From assembly GCF_007992835.1 (NCBI RefSeq), contig NZ_BKBA01000011.1, positions 62,001 to 126,000 on the forward strand: 64,000 bases of DNA, in the 5' to 3' direction. The notes under the pieces were generated by a model. It was given only the letters and a program-made list of their open reading frames with translations. It made no database searches and was not told the DNA's origin. The translations under genes were made by a program, and so were the position numbers. Positions 8,100 to 17,957 of this stretch are shown in pieces; the stretch's first letter is position 1; each line of letters opens with the position of its first letter. The stretch is from Knoellia locipacati (GTDB taxonomy: Bacteria > Actinomycetota > Actinomycetes > Actinomycetales > Dermatophilaceae).

Positions 8100-10502
8100 A
8101 TGGAGGGTCCTGAGATCACTTTCGCCGAAGCCACCATCGACAACGGCTCGTTCGGCACCCGCACCGTCCGGTTCGAGACCGGACGCCTGGCCAAGCAGGC
8201 CGGCGGCGCCGTCGCCGCATACCTGGACGAGGACACGATGCTCCTCTCCACCACCACTGCAGGGAAGTCCCCTCGCGAGGGTTTCGACTTCTTCCCCCTG
8301 ACCGTCGACGTCGAAGAGCGCATGTATGCCGCGGGCAAGATCCCCGGCTCGTTCTTCCGTCGTGAGGGCCGCCCGTCCACCGAGGCGATCCTCACCTGCC
8401 GTCTCATCGACCGCCCGCTGCGCCCGACCTTCAAGAAGGGTCTGCGCAACGAGGTCCAGGTCGTCATCTCGGTGCTGGCGCTCAACCCCGACGCGCAGTA
8501 CGACGTGCTCGCGATCAACGCCGCGTCCGCCTCGACGCAGATCTCCGGTCTGCCGTTCTCGGGCCCGATCGGCGCCACCCGCCTGTCGCTCATCGACGAC
8601 CAGTGGGTCGCCTTCCCGCAGTTCTCCGACGTGGAGCGCTCCACGTTCGACATGGTCGTCGCCGGCCGTGTCGCGGGTGACGACGTCGCGATCATGATGG
8701 TCGAGGCCGAGGCCACCGACAGCACCTGGAACCTCGTCAAGAACGAGGGCAAGACGGCCCCCACCGAGGACGTCGTCGCCGAGGGCCTCGAGGCCTCCAA
8801 GAAGTTCATCAAGGTCCTCTGCGAGGCCCAGGCCGAGCTCGCCGCCAAGGCGGCCAAGCCGGTCCAGGAGTTCCCGGTCTTCCTCGACTACGAGGACGAC
8901 GCCTACGCCGCCGTCGAGGCCCACGTGGGCTCCGACGCCGCTGCCGCCCTGCAGATCGCGGGCAAGCAGGAGCGCGAGGACCGTCTCGACGAGATCAAGG
9001 ACTCCATGAAGGAGTCGCTCGCCGGCCAGTTCGAGGGTCGCGAGAAGGAGCTGTCCGCCGCCTACCGCGCCGTGCAGAAGAAGCTCATCCGCGAGCGCAT
9101 CATCACCGACAAGGTCCGCATCGACGGCCGTGGCCTCGCCGACATCCGCGCGCTCAGCGCCGAGGTCGAGGTCCTGCCGCGCGTGCACGGCTCGGCGATC
9201 TTCGAGCGTGGCGAGACCCAGATCATGGGTGTCACGACGCTCAACATGCTCCGCATGGAGCAGCAGCTCGACACGCTGTCGCCCGTGACGCGCAAGCGCT
9301 ACATGCACAACTACAACTTCCCGCCCTACTCCACCGGTGAGACCGGTCGAGTGGGTTCGCCGAAGCGTCGCGAGATCGGCCACGGAGCGCTCGCCGAGCG
9401 TGCGCTCATGCCGGTCCTGCCGACCCGCGAGGAGTTCCCCTACGCGATCCGCCAGGTGTCCGAGGCTCTCGGCTCCAACGGCTCGACGTCCATGGGCTCG
9501 GTCTGCGCCTCGACCCTGTCGCTGCTCAACGCCGGTGTGCCGCTGCGCGCCCCGGTCGCCGGCATCGCGATGGGCCTCGTCACCGCCGAGGTCGACGGCA
9601 AGACGCAGTACGCCGCGCTCACCGACATCCTCGGTGCCGAGGACGCGTTCGGCGACATGGACTTCAAGGTCGCCGGTACGCGCGAGTTCGTCACGGCCAT
9701 CCAGCTCGACACCAAGCTCGACGGCATCCCCGCCGACGTGCTCGGTGGCGCGCTCACGCAGGCCCGTGAGGCCCGCCTGCACATCCTCGACGTCATGAAC
9801 GAGGCCATCGACGCGCCCGACGAGATGAGCCCCTTCGCTCCACGCGTCATCGCGGTGACGGTCCCCGTCGACAAGATCGGTGAGGTCATCGGCCCGAAGG
9901 GCAAGATGATCAACCAGATCCAGGACGACACCGGCGCCCAGATCTCGATCGAGGACGACGGCACGATCTACATCGGTGCGACCGACGGCCCGTCGGCCGA
10001 GGCTGCGCGTGCGGCGATCAACGCGATCGCCAACCCGCAGATGCCCGAGATCGGCGAGCGCTTCCTGGGGACCGTCGTCAAGACGACGACCTTCGGCGCG
10101 TTCATCTCCCTGCTCCCGGGCAAGGACGGTCTGCTCCACATCTCCGAGGTGCGCAAGCTCGTCGGTGGCAAGCGGATCGACGCGGTCGAGGACGTCCTCG
10201 CGGTGGGCCAGAAGGTCCAGGTCGAGCTCAAGGAGATCGACCCGCGCGGCAAGCTCTCGCTCGCTGCGGTGCTCGCCGAGGGTGAGGGTGACGCGCAGAG
10301 CGACGACGCCCCCGCCTCCGACGACGACGCGGACGTCGACGCCCCGTCGGCCGACCAGGACAACGACACCGACTCCGACGAGTCGGGCGAGTCCACCGAG
10401 GGTGGCGAGGAGCGCGGCGAGCGTCGCCAGCGCAGCCGCCGCCGTGGTGGCCGTGGTCGCGGTCAGCGCTCGGACGCGGGAGACGCCTCCGGCGACGAGT
10501 GA
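8100..10502 (+). CDS. pnp: Polynucleotide phosphorylase (PNPase / GPSI)
   Basis: A phosphorolytic 3'-5' exoribonuclease and template-independent RNA polymerase, trimeric, central to mRNA decay. The 800-aa protein has two RNase PH domains joined by an alpha-helical linker, a KH domain ([12 protein letters not shown]) and an S1 domain ([24 protein letters not shown]). The tail is unusual for E. coli but common in actinobacteria: an acidic run of Asp/Glu followed by a basic [14 protein letters not shown] end, likely an RNA- or partner-binding extension. An in-frame start 13 codons upstream exists, but the ATG at 8100 has the GGAGG site. Probably acts with RNase J, also encoded in this window. 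Confidence 0.97.
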   Translation: MEGPEITFAEATIDNGSFGTRTVRFETGRLAKQAGGAVAAYLDEDTMLLSTTTAGKSPREGFDFFPLTVDVEERMYAAGKIPGSFFRREGRPSTEAILTCRLIDRPLRPTFKKGLRNEVQVVISVLALNPDAQYDVLAINAASASTQISGLPFSGPIGATRLSLIDDQWVAFPQFSDVERSTFDMVVAGRVAGDDVAIMMVEAEATDSTWNLVKNEGKTAPTEDVVAEGLEASKKFIKVLCEAQAELAAKAAKPVQEFPVFLDYEDDAYAAVEAHVGSDAAAALQIAGKQEREDRLDEIKDSMKESLAGQFEGREKELSAAYRAVQKKLIRERIITDKVRIDGRGLADIRALSAEVEVLPRVHGSAIFERGETQIMGVTTLNMLRMEQQLDTLSPVTRKRYMHNYNFPPYSTGETGRVGSPKRREIGHGALAERALMPVLPTREEFPYAIRQVSEALGSNGSTSMGSVCASTLSLLNAGVPLRAPVAGIAMGLVTAEVDGKTQYAALTDILGAEDAFGDMDFKVAGTREFVTAIQLDTKLDGIPADVLGGALTQAREARLHILDVMNEAIDAPDEMSPFAPRVIAVTVPVDKIGEVIGPKGKMINQIQDDTGAQISIEDDGTIYIGATDGPSAEAARAAINAIANPQMPEIGERFLGTVVKTTTFGAFISLLPGKDGLLHISEVRKLVGGKRIDAVEDVLAVGQKVQVELKEIDPRGKLSLAAVLAEGEGDAQSDDAPASDDDADVDAPSADQDNDTDSDESGESTEGGEERGERRQRSRRRGGRGRGQRSDAGDASGDE

Positions 10503-10521
10503 CCGACGTACCCACGTCAGG

Positions 10522-10560
10522 CGACGGGGCGGCATACCTTCTCGGTATGCCGCCCCGTCG
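10522..10560 (+). terminator. 17-bp hairpin after pnp built from an inverted pair of the iterated octamer
   Basis: A perfect 17-bp stem (10522-10538 with 10544-10560) with a 5-nt loop, 19 nt after the pnp stop. The stem contains CGGCATAC and its mirror GTATGCCG, the octamer repeated throughout the window. No U-tract follows, so it could act as a terminator or as a 3'-end stabiliser. Confidence 0.75.
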
Positions 10561-10700
10561 GCGTTCCGGGACGGCTCACCCGGGCATGTCGCTGCCGTCC
10601 GCAAGGACCGCGGAGTCAGCCAAACGCCGGTCGTGGGCGGGCCGGGAGTCCTACCGTGGTGCGGGAGGTCGAGACGTCGGCCGCTGACGGGAGGGCCGCC

Positions 10701-11636
10701 ATGGAGCAGGAGCAGCCGGGAGCGCCCCGGGTCAGCCTGGGGATGCCGGTCTACAACGCCCAGCGCTACCTGCGGGCCGCGCTCGACTCGGTGCTCGCCC
10801 AGGACCTCACGGACTTCGAGCTCATCGTCAGCGACAACGGATCGACCGACGACACGTGGCAGATCTGCACCGAGTACGCCGCCCGCGATCCGCGAATCCG
10901 GTTGTACCGCAACGAGACCAACATCGGCGTGGCCGGCAACTTCAACCGCGTCGTCGAGCTCGCGCGCGGTGAGCTGTTCCGGTGGGTCGCCTACGACGAC
11001 CTGCTCCACCCGACGCTGCTGAGCGCGTGCGTGCGCGAGCTCGACCGGTCGGGCAGCGGCACCGTGCTCGCCTACCCCCGGACCGTCCTCATCGACGACG
11101 AAGGGGAGGTCGTGAGGCACTACGTCGACGGACTCGACCTCCGCCAGCCGAGCGCGAGCGCCCGCGTCGCAGCGGCGGCGCTGCGGTGGGACCTGCTCAA
11201 CCCGCTGTACGGCGTCATCCGGCTCGACCAGCTGCGGCGCACGGGCCTCGAACGGGCGCACGTCTCGGGTGACGTGCCGCTGTTCATGGAGCTGGCCGCC
11301 CTCGGCGAGGTCCACGAGGTGCCCGAGGAGCTGTTCTTCCGTCGCTTCCACGTCGGGTCGAGCACGGGCCAGTCGGCCGCCTGGTACACCCCGCACAAGC
11401 CGGGCGCCGAACGGTTCGCCGCGACCCGTCTGGGGGCACGGACCGCGCGGGCCCTCGCCGGCTCGGACCATCCCGGCACCACGCGGCTCGCGGTCTCGGC
11501 GACGTATGCCGGTGCGTGGGGCTACCGCGAGGGCCGGGCCGCGCTCGCCCGCACCAAGCGGCGGCTCAAGGGGCTTGCTCGTGAGGGGCGTTCTGCCGCA
11601 GGGCGTTCCGGTCCCCGGGCCAGGTCGGCAGGCTGA
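10701..11636 (+). CDS. Glycosyltransferase family 2
   Basis: A 311-aa GT-A enzyme. It opens with PRVSLGMPVYNAQRYL, then has the nucleotide-binding SDNGSTDDT and a YDD acid motif (RWVAYDDLLHP) standing for the DxD metal site. It should add one sugar to a lipid-linked glycan intermediate on the cytoplasmic side. The in-frame reading extends 15 codons upstream, but the ATG at 10701 has GGGAGG 6 nt ahead. The basic C-terminus (KRRLKGLAREGRS) overlaps the convergent methyltransferase-like gene by 71 nt. Confidence 0.88.
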   Translation: MEQEQPGAPRVSLGMPVYNAQRYLRAALDSVLAQDLTDFELIVSDNGSTDDTWQICTEYAARDPRIRLYRNETNIGVAGNFNRVVELARGELFRWVAYDDLLHPTLLSACVRELDRSGSGTVLAYPRTVLIDDEGEVVRHYVDGLDLRQPSASARVAAAALRWDLLNPLYGVIRLDQLRRTGLERAHVSGDVPLFMELAALGEVHEVPEELFFRRFHVGSSTGQSAAWYTPHKPGAERFAATRLGARTARALAGSDHPGTTRLAVSATYAGAWGYREGRAALARTKRRLKGLAREGRSAAGRSGPRARSAG

Positions 11637-12768
11637 CCTCACGAGGCTCGGGGAGGGGGACGTAGATGCGCGGCGCCCACCCCGTGCCGGCGCTGCGTGC
11701 CGCGAGCTGGGCCGACACCTCGTCGACGAGGTCCCAGGTGAGCAGGACGACGTCGCTCGGCCGGGCGGCGAGGAGGTCGTCGACCGAGCGGATGGGGACC
11801 GACGTCCCCGCGATCCGCCTTCCGGTCTTGGCGGGGGAGAGGTCGCAGGTGAAGGGGAGGAGGTCGCGGTCGACCCGGGCGAGGGCGAGAAGCACCGGCG
11901 CCTTGGAAGGGGCGCCGTAGCCCGCGACGGTGCGGCCTCGGTCGCGCAGGTCCTCAAGGTGCTCCCGGAAGGCCCGGGCGACGACGCGACCCCGGGTGCC
12001 GAAGCCCTGGAGCGCGGCGACGTCGGCGAGCCCGTCGCGCCGCTCGCCCTCGCGGACCTCGGCGACGCCCGGGTCCACGACGGGGTCCTCGGAGGCGCGA
12101 CGGGCAGTGAGCAGGAGCGAGCCGCCGTAGGAGGGCACCTCCTGAGCCCGGGTGACGACGAGACCGTGCCGCGCGAGCAGCGGCTCGGCGGCGAGCAGCG
12201 TGAGGTAGGTGAAGTGGCCGTGCCGGATCGTGTCGACGAGCGTGCGGGTCACGAGCGGGCGGCCGTGGAAGACCTCGGCGACGAGGACTCCACCGGGGGC
12301 GAGCCGGGCCGCATGGCGCCCGACGACGGCGTCGAGGTCCTCGTCGTGCATGAGGTGGTGGACGTCGACGAGGACGTCCACGTCACCCGCGCCGGTGGCG
12401 TCGGCCTCCTCGAGCCCGGCCTCCTGCAGGAACGGCGCCCACGAGCACCCGTGGCCGCTGTCGTAGGCCGCGAACCGGGCCCCGGGGGCGATGCCCTCGT
12501 CCTCGACGAGCCGCGCGACGGAGGCCCTCGCGTGGTCGAGGGCGGTCTGCGAGTCGACCGCGATCGGCGTCTCGGGTGCGCTCGGTGCGGTCGGTCCGAG
12601 CTGGAGCAGCAGGCACGCGCTGCAGACCACGAGCCGCAGTCCCGACGCAGGGTCGGGGCCGGGGTCGTCGGCGTCGGGGAACGCGTCCGAGGGTGGGACG
12701 AGCCCGAGGTCCATCACCTCGACGAGCGCCTCGCTGCGGCACGAACGGCAGCCCCCGTGAGCGGTCAC
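11566..12768 (-). CDS. C-methyltransferase-like protein with degenerate SAM motif
   Basis: A 400-aa protein with the three-part layout of sugar C-methyltransferases. There is a zinc-binding N-terminal domain (C7, C10, C49, C52), a central Rossmann-like domain and a C-terminal domain (GYGAPSKAPVLL). It parallels the gene at 14476 in cysteine spacing and end motif. In that relative the SAM motif is EVASNDG and the active-site block is YHEHFSY. Here they read AYDSGHG (101-107) and RHGHFTY, so cofactor binding or catalysis may be altered or lost. The GTG start overlaps the rfbC stop (GTGA), so the pair is translationally coupled. Confidence 0.75.
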   Translation of the reverse strand: MTAHGGCRSCRSEALVEVMDLGLVPPSDAFPDADDPGPDPASGLRLVVCSACLLLQLGPTAPSAPETPIAVDSQTALDHARASVARLVEDEGIAPGARFAAYDSGHGCSWAPFLQEAGLEEADATGAGDVDVLVDVHHLMHDEDLDAVVGRHAARLAPGGVLVAEVFHGRPLVTRTLVDTIRHGHFTYLTLLAAEPLLARHGLVVTRAQEVPSYGGSLLLTARRASEDPVVDPGVAEVREGERRDGLADVAALQGFGTRGRVVARAFREHLEDLRDRGRTVAGYGAPSKAPVLLALARVDRDLLPFTCDLSPAKTGRRIAGTSVPIRSVDDLLAARPSDVVLLTWDLVDEVSAQLAARSAGTGWAPRIYVPLPEPREVSLPTWPGDRNALRQNAPHEQAP

Positions 12769-13328
12769 CGTCGCGCCGCGTCGTCGGGCAGCGTGATGCC
12801 GGCTTCGGCGAGCGTCGGCGCCGTCCGGTCGGCCTGCGACATCACCGTGACCGGCAGTGGCCACGGGATCGCGAGGACGGGGTCGTCGTGCGCGAACGTC
12901 GCCGCCTCGGTGGGGTCGTGCTCGCGGTCGATCCGGTATGCCGTGTCCGCCGGCTCGGTGAGCGCCTGGAAGCCGTGCGCGCAGCCGGCAGGGATGTAGA
13001 CGGACTGCTGGTTGTCCCCGGTGAGGTCGAAGGACTGCCACTGCCCGAACGTGGGGCTGTCCTCGCGCAGGTCCACGACGACGTCGAAGATCGCCCCCCA
13101 CGGGCACCGCACGAGCTTGGCCTCACCACGGCCGCGCCGCACGTGCAGGCCCCTCACCACCCCGCGGAGGGAGCGGCTCTGGCTGTCCTGGACGAAGGCG
13201 TACGGGTCGAGCCCGGCGGCCCTGGCGACCTCGACGTCGAACGTCCGGCTGAAGAAGCCGCGCTCGTCGCTGACCGGGGTCGGGGTGAACAGCAGGCAGC
13301 CCGTGACCGACGTCTGCGAGACCTTCAT
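12765..13328 (-). CDS. rfbC: dTDP-4-dehydrorhamnose 3,5-epimerase family protein
   Basis: A 187-aa cupin enzyme epimerising a dTDP-4-keto-6-deoxy sugar. Family blocks are present: [20 protein letters not shown] with the catalytic His, [16 protein letters not shown], and [20 protein letters not shown] precedes the ATG. It may supply dTDP-L-rhamnose, but no rmlA, rmlB or rmlD lies beside it. Its coupling to the methyltransferase-like gene allows a branched or C-methylated sugar instead. It shares a 113-bp divergent region with the epimerase gene at 13442. Confidence 0.88.
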   Translation of the reverse strand: MKVSQTSVTGCLLFTPTPVSDERGFFSRTFDVEVARAAGLDPYAFVQDSQSRSLRGVVRGLHVRRGRGEAKLVRCPWGAIFDVVVDLREDSPTFGQWQSFDLTGDNQQSVYIPAGCAHGFQALTEPADTAYRIDREHDPTEAATFAHDDPVLAIPWPLPVTVMSQADRTAPTLAEAGITLPDDAARR

Positions 13329-13441
13329 GGCACCTCCTGCAGCGCAGGGTAGACCGTCGTCGGCCGGTGCGTGGCAGTTCGTCGAAACGCCTGTGCCGGC
13401 TCAGCGGCTGCGCGATCATGACGACAGGAAAGGGGTCGCTG

Positions 13442-14476
13442 ATGCGCTGTCTTGTCACGGGGGATCGCGGTTACGTCGGTGCGGTCATGGTGCCGAAGCT
13501 CCGGGCCGCAGGTCACGAGGTCGTCGGTCTCGATGCCGACTGGTATGCCGGGTGCGACTTCGGTGCCCCGGTGGAGGGGTACGAGCAACGGGTGGGTGAC
13601 ATCCGGGATGCCACCCCCGAGGACCTCGAGGGGTTCGATGCGGTGATCCACCTCGCCGCGATCTCGAACGACCCGATCGGCCACCTCAACCCGGAGGCGA
13701 CGTACTCGGTCAACGCGCACGGCGCCGTCCACATGGCCAGGGTCGCCAAGGCAGCCGGTGTGCCGAGGTTCCTCTTCTCGTCCTCGTGCTCGCTCTACGG
13801 CGCCGCCGGTGACGCACCGGTGGCGGAGGACTCGGCGTTCAACCCGGTGACGCCCTACGGCGAGAGCAAGGTCATGGCCGAGGAGGGCATCGGCGAGCTG
13901 GCCGACGGGACGTTCAGCCCCACCTACCTGCGCAACGCGACGGCATACGGCTCCTCGCCCCGGCTGCGCGCCGACATCGTCGTCAACAACCTCACCGGCA
14001 CCGCCTTCACGCGAGGCGAGGTCCGGCTCCAGTCCGACGGGACGCCGTGGCGTCCGCTCGTGCACGTCGCCGACATCTCGAACGCGTTCCTCACCGTCCT
14101 CGACGCCCCCCGCGAGGCGGTCCACGACCAGGCCTTCAACGTCGGTCGGGACGAGGACGTCGTCCAGGTCCGCACCATCGCCACCGAGGTCTCCGAGCGG
14201 CTCGCGGTGCCCGTGACGTTCGCCGAGGGTGCCGGGCCGGACGCCCGCGACTACCGCGTCGACTTCACCAAGATCACCGAGCAGCTGCCGGGGTTCGTCC
14301 CCCGCTGGACGATCCTCGACGGGATCGACGAGCTCGCCCGCGACATGGCGGCCAATGGCCTCACCGCGGAGCAGTTCGAGGGGCCACGGTTCGTGCGCCT
14401 GGCGAGGATCAACCAGCTCATGGGCGAGGAACGGATGGACTCCGACCTGCGCATGCTCAGCCTGGAGCGACGCTGA
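13442..14476 (+). CDS. NAD-dependent epimerase/dehydratase (extended SDR)
   Basis: A 344-aa nucleotide-sugar SDR with the Rossmann motif TGDRGYVG (6-13), the serine region SSSCSLYG and the catalytic pair Y139-x3-K143. First gene of a five-gene set whose members overlap or nearly touch; its TGA overlaps the next ATG by one base (TGATG). The ATG at 13442 has GGAAAGGGG at 13426-13434. An alternative ATG lies 8 codons upstream. Likely converts an NDP-keto sugar or an NDP-hexose, but the reaction cannot be fixed from sequence. Confidence 0.83.
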   Translation: MRCLVTGDRGYVGAVMVPKLRAAGHEVVGLDADWYAGCDFGAPVEGYEQRVGDIRDATPEDLEGFDAVIHLAAISNDPIGHLNPEATYSVNAHGAVHMARVAKAAGVPRFLFSSSCSLYGAAGDAPVAEDSAFNPVTPYGESKVMAEEGIGELADGTFSPTYLRNATAYGSSPRLRADIVVNNLTGTAFTRGEVRLQSDGTPWRPLVHVADISNAFLTVLDAPREAVHDQAFNVGRDEDVVQVRTIATEVSERLAVPVTFAEGAGPDARDYRVDFTKITEQLPGFVPRWTILDGIDELARDMAANGLTAEQFEGPRFVRLARINQLMGEERMDSDLRMLSLERR

Positions 14477-15750
14477 TGTCCGCGCCCGTGTGCCGGCTCT
14501 GCGGCACCGTCCTCGACACGACCTTCGTCGACCTCGGGATGTCGCCGCCCTGCGAGAGCTTCCTCAGGGCCGACGAGATCGACCAGGGCGAGGTGTTCTA
14601 TCCGCTCCACGTGCGGGTGTGCCACGACTGCCTGCTCGTCCAGCTGCCGGCATACATCCCGGCGGAGGAGATCTTCGACGACTACGCCTACTTCTCCTCC
14701 TACAGCGAGAGCTGGGTGGCGCACGCCGGCAGGTTCGTCGACACCGCGGTCGAGCGGCTCGGGCTCGGCGAGGACTCGTTCATCGTCGAGGTCGCGAGCA
14801 ACGACGGCTACCTGCTCCAGCACGCCGTGGCGCGCGGCATCCGGTGCCTGGGCATCGAGCCGGCGGCCAACGTCGCCGAGGCGGCGCTCGCCAAGGGTGT
14901 CCCCACCGAGGTGACCTTCCTCGGGGAGGTCACCGGCCAGAAGGTCGCGGCGCAGCACGGGCCGGCCGACCTCGTCGTCGCCAACAACGTCTTCGCGCAC
15001 GTGCCCGACATCGTCGACTTCTCCAAGGGGCTGCGCGCGATGCTCGGCCCCGAGGGTGTCGTGAGCATCGAGATCCCGCACCTGCTGCGGCTCATCGAGG
15101 GCAACGAGTACGACACGATCTACCACGAGCACTTCTCCTACCTGTCGCTGCTGACGACCCAGCGGGTCCTCGCGAGCGCCGGGCTCAGGGTCGTCGACGT
15201 CGAGGAGCTCGGCACCCACGGCGGGTCGCTGCGCACCTGGTCCAGGCCGATCGAGGTGGCCGGGCCGCCCTCCGAGGCCGTCGCCCGCGTCCTCGCCGCC
15301 GAGGCCGCCGCCGGGCTGCACACCGTCGAGGGGCACCGCGGGTTCGCGGCCAAGGTCGCCACGGTCCGCAACGACCTCGTCTCCTTCCTCGTCGAGCAGT
15401 CCCGCGCCGGACGCACCGTCGCCGCCTACGGCGCCCCGGGCAAGGGCAACACCCTGCTCAACCACTGCGGGATCCGGTCCGACCTGCTGCAGTTCGCCGT
15501 CGACCGCAACCCCTACAAGCACGGCCGGTTCCTGCCCGGGACGCACATCCCGGTGCGACCCGTCGAGGCCCTCGCCGAGGCGAGGCCGGACTTCGTCCTC
15601 ATCCTGCCGTGGAACCTCCGGACCGAGATCTCGGCGCAGCTGCGCTACGTCAGTGAGTGGGGAGGGCGCCTCGTCGTCCCGCTGCCCTCGCTCGAGATCC
15701 TCGACCAGCCCGACGACGTCATCGACACCGAGGTGGTGGCAGCGAGATGA
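14476..15750 (+). CDS. SAM-dependent sugar C-methyltransferase
   Basis: A 424-aa enzyme of the NDP-hexose C-methyltransferase type. The N-terminal zinc domain uses C6, C9, C49 and C52. The SAM-binding motif is EVASNDG (105-111). The active-site block is YHEHFSY (216-222), and a C-terminal domain begins AYGAPGKGNTLL. Members of this family methylate a carbon next to a keto group in dTDP- or CDP-sugars. Starts in the TGATG overlap with the SDR gene and ends in an ATGA overlap with the nucleotidyltransferase gene. All motifs look intact, unlike the relative at 11566-12768. Confidence 0.85.
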   Translation: MSAPVCRLCGTVLDTTFVDLGMSPPCESFLRADEIDQGEVFYPLHVRVCHDCLLVQLPAYIPAEEIFDDYAYFSSYSESWVAHAGRFVDTAVERLGLGEDSFIVEVASNDGYLLQHAVARGIRCLGIEPAANVAEAALAKGVPTEVTFLGEVTGQKVAAQHGPADLVVANNVFAHVPDIVDFSKGLRAMLGPEGVVSIEIPHLLRLIEGNEYDTIYHEHFSYLSLLTTQRVLASAGLRVVDVEELGTHGGSLRTWSRPIEVAGPPSEAVARVLAAEAAAGLHTVEGHRGFAAKVATVRNDLVSFLVEQSRAGRTVAAYGAPGKGNTLLNHCGIRSDLLQFAVDRNPYKHGRFLPGTHIPVRPVEALAEARPDFVLILPWNLRTEISAQLRYVSEWGGRLVVPLPSLEILDQPDDVIDTEVVAAR

Positions 15751-16595
15751 AAGTGGTCCTGTTCTGCGGAGGGCTCGGGATGCGGATGCGCACCGGAGCT
15801 GAGTCCCTGCCCAAGCCGATGACCCCCATCGGGAGCCGCCCGGTGCTGTGGCACGTCATGCGCTACTACGCGCACTTCGGGCACACCGAGTTCATCCTCT
15901 GCCTCGGCTTCGGCGCCAAGGCCGTCAAGGACTACTTCCTCAACTACCGCGAGACCGAGTCCAACGACTTCGTCCTGCGGATGGGCGGCTCCGAGGTCGA
16001 GCTCCTCGAGACCGACATCTCCGACTGGCGGATCACCTTCGTCGACACCGGCATCAACACCCCGATCGGCGAGCGGCTGAGGCGGGTCCGCAGCCACCTC
16101 GACGGCGACGAGTTCTTCCTGGCGAACTACGGCGACGTGCTCACCGACGCACCGCTCGACTCGATCGTCGCCGACTTCAAGGCCACCGACGCCGTCGGCA
16201 CGCTCCTCGCGGTCAAGCCCCAGGACTCCTTCCACGTCGTGCACATCGACCCGACCAACCACATCACCGGTCTCGAGGCCGTGGCCGAGATGCCGATGCG
16301 GATCAACGGTGGCTACTTCGTCCTGCGCCAGGGCATCTTCGACTACCTCCACGAGAACGAGGACCTCGTCATGGACGCCTGCACGCGGGCCTCCGCCGAC
16401 GGCCGGATGCTCGCCGTGCCCTACGACGGCTTCTGGGCCCCGATGGACACCCTCAAGGAGCGCACGGCCCTCGAGTCCATGTACGCCACGGGCAGGAGCC
16501 CGTGGGCGCTGTGGCGCACGAGCGGCAACGGGATCAGCGCCCCCGTCGTCGTGGAGATGCCCGACGTCGCCCTCACCGGGGGACCGGTGTCGTGA
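15747..16595 (+). CDS. Sugar-1-phosphate nucleotidyltransferase (RfbF-like, probably cytidylyltransferase)
   Basis: A 282-aa GT-A fold enzyme that activates a hexose-1-phosphate with an NTP. The N-terminus has the nucleotide loop CGGLGMRM, then LPKPMTPIGSRPVLWHVMRYY and the Asp-bearing ANYGDVL. The spacing resembles glucose-1-phosphate cytidylyltransferases more than the dTDP type, suggesting a CDP-sugar. ATGA overlap upstream and GTGA overlap downstream make it part of a coupled chain of five genes. The nucleotide preference is an inference. Confidence 0.8.
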   Translation: MKVVLFCGGLGMRMRTGAESLPKPMTPIGSRPVLWHVMRYYAHFGHTEFILCLGFGAKAVKDYFLNYRETESNDFVLRMGGSEVELLETDISDWRITFVDTGINTPIGERLRRVRSHLDGDEFFLANYGDVLTDAPLDSIVADFKATDAVGTLLAVKPQDSFHVVHIDPTNHITGLEAVAEMPMRINGGYFVLRQGIFDYLHENEDLVMDACTRASADGRMLAVPYDGFWAPMDTLKERTALESMYATGRSPWALWRTSGNGISAPVVVEMPDVALTGGPVS

Positions 16596-17935
16596 CCCAG
16601 GCACCTCCCGCGCACCCCGCCGCGGCCACGGGCTCGGAGTCCGCCCGCGTCGCGGCCGAGCTCGCCCGGCTCGTCCCGGGAGGCGCCCACACCTATGCCA
16701 AGGGGCCGGACCAGTACCCCGAGGACCTGGCACCCGTCATCGCACGCGGGCTGGGCGCCCACGTCTGGGACGTCGACGGCCGCGAGTTCGTCGAGTACGG
16801 CTCGGGCCTGCGCAGCGTCACGCTCGGTCACGCGCACCCGGCCGTCGTCGAGGCGGTGAGCCGACAGGTCGCGCGCGGCACGAACTTCGCGCGGCCGGCG
16901 CTCATCGAGCTCGAGGCGGCAGAGGCCTTCCTCGAGGCCGTGCCCACCGCCGACATGGTGAAGTTCGCCAAGAACGGCTCCGACGCGACGACCGCGGCGG
17001 TGCGCCTGGCGCGCGCCCACACCGGTCGTGACCTCGTCGCCATCTGCCGCGACCAGCCGTTCTTCTCCACCGACGACTGGTTCATCGGCACCACGCCCAT
17101 GCCGGCGGGCATCCCCGAGGCCGTGACGCGGCTGACGACGACCTTCCCGTTCGGTGACCTCGCCGCCGCCGAGGCGATGCTCGAGGAGCACCGGGGCGAG
17201 GTTGCCGCGCTCGTGCTCGAGGCGGGGGGAGCGGCCGACCCCCCTGCCGGCTACCTCCAGGCGCTCGTGGACCTCGCCCACCGCCACGGGGCGCTCGTCG
17301 TGTTCGACGAAATGATCACCGGCTTCCGGTGGTCGCGGCACGGGGCCCAGGGCCTCTACGGCGTGACACCGGACCTGTCGACGTTCGGCAAGGCGCTCGG
17401 CAACGGCTGTGCCGTGTCCGCGCTGACCGGCCGGCGCGAGCTCATGCGGCGTGGAGGCCTGGACCACGACGACGAGCGCACCTTCCTGCTGTCGACCACC
17501 CACGGCGCCGAGGGCCACGCGCTCGCGGCCGCGATCGCGGTCATGGAGGTCTACCGGCGCGAGGACGTCATCGGACGGATGGAGCGGCTCGGCACGACGC
17601 TGCGCGCCGGTGTCGAGGAGGCGGTGGCCGCCGCCGGTGTGGGTGAGCACGTGCTCGTGCGCGGCCGGTCCTCGAACCTCGTCTTCGCCACGCTCGACGA
17701 GGCGGGCGCGCCGTCGCAGACCTACCGCACGCTCTTCATGCGCCAGCTCCTCGAGGGAGGCATCCTCGCCCCGTCGTTCGTCGTGAGCGCCGCCCTCACG
17801 GACGAGGACATCGAGCGCACGGTCGAGGTCGTCGCACGTGCCGCGCAGGTCTACCGTCGCGCCCTCGACGACGGCGACCCCTCGCCCTGGATGGGCGGTC
17901 GGTCGGTCAAGCCGGTCTTCCGTCCGCACGCCTGA
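16592..17935 (+). CDS. Class III aminotransferase (glutamate-1-semialdehyde aminomutase-like)
   Basis: A 447-aa PLP enzyme. It has PGGAHTYAKGPDQYP and VDGREFVEYGSGLRSVTLGHAHP near the start, the cofactor-binding FDEMITGFR, and the Schiff-base lysine K267 in FGKALGNG. It resembles glutamate-1-semialdehyde aminomutase, but the QYPEDLAPVI segment and the sugar-gene context argue against haem synthesis. It more likely transaminates an aldehyde or keto sugar or makes an amino-acid-like substituent. Coupled by a GTGA overlap to the nucleotidyltransferase gene. A 22-nt gap precedes the deacetylase gene. Confidence 0.82.
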   Translation: MTQAPPAHPAAATGSESARVAAELARLVPGGAHTYAKGPDQYPEDLAPVIARGLGAHVWDVDGREFVEYGSGLRSVTLGHAHPAVVEAVSRQVARGTNFARPALIELEAAEAFLEAVPTADMVKFAKNGSDATTAAVRLARAHTGRDLVAICRDQPFFSTDDWFIGTTPMPAGIPEAVTRLTTTFPFGDLAAAEAMLEEHRGEVAALVLEAGGAADPPAGYLQALVDLAHRHGALVVFDEMITGFRWSRHGAQGLYGVTPDLSTFGKALGNGCAVSALTGRRELMRRGGLDHDDERTFLLSTTHGAEGHALAAAIAVMEVYRREDVIGRMERLGTTLRAGVEEAVAAAGVGEHVLVRGRSSNLVFATLDEAGAPSQTYRTLFMRQLLEGGILAPSFVVSAALTDEDIERTVEVVARAAQVYRRALDDGDPSPWMGGRSVKPVFRPHA

Positions 17936-17957
17936 CACCCGGAAGGAGGACGAGAGC

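Noticed and set aside
7902-11957. Very long minus-strand open frame (1351 codons) across pnp and GT2
   Set aside because: It is antisense to pnp and GT2; the composition is Arg/Asp/Gly/His-rich shadow coding caused by high GC, without recognisable domains.
16592-17935. hemL (glutamate-1-semialdehyde aminomutase of haem synthesis)
   Set aside because: Fold and PLP lysine agree, but it is coupled to sugar-nucleotide genes and has a sugar-cluster type N-terminus, so a haem role is unlikely.
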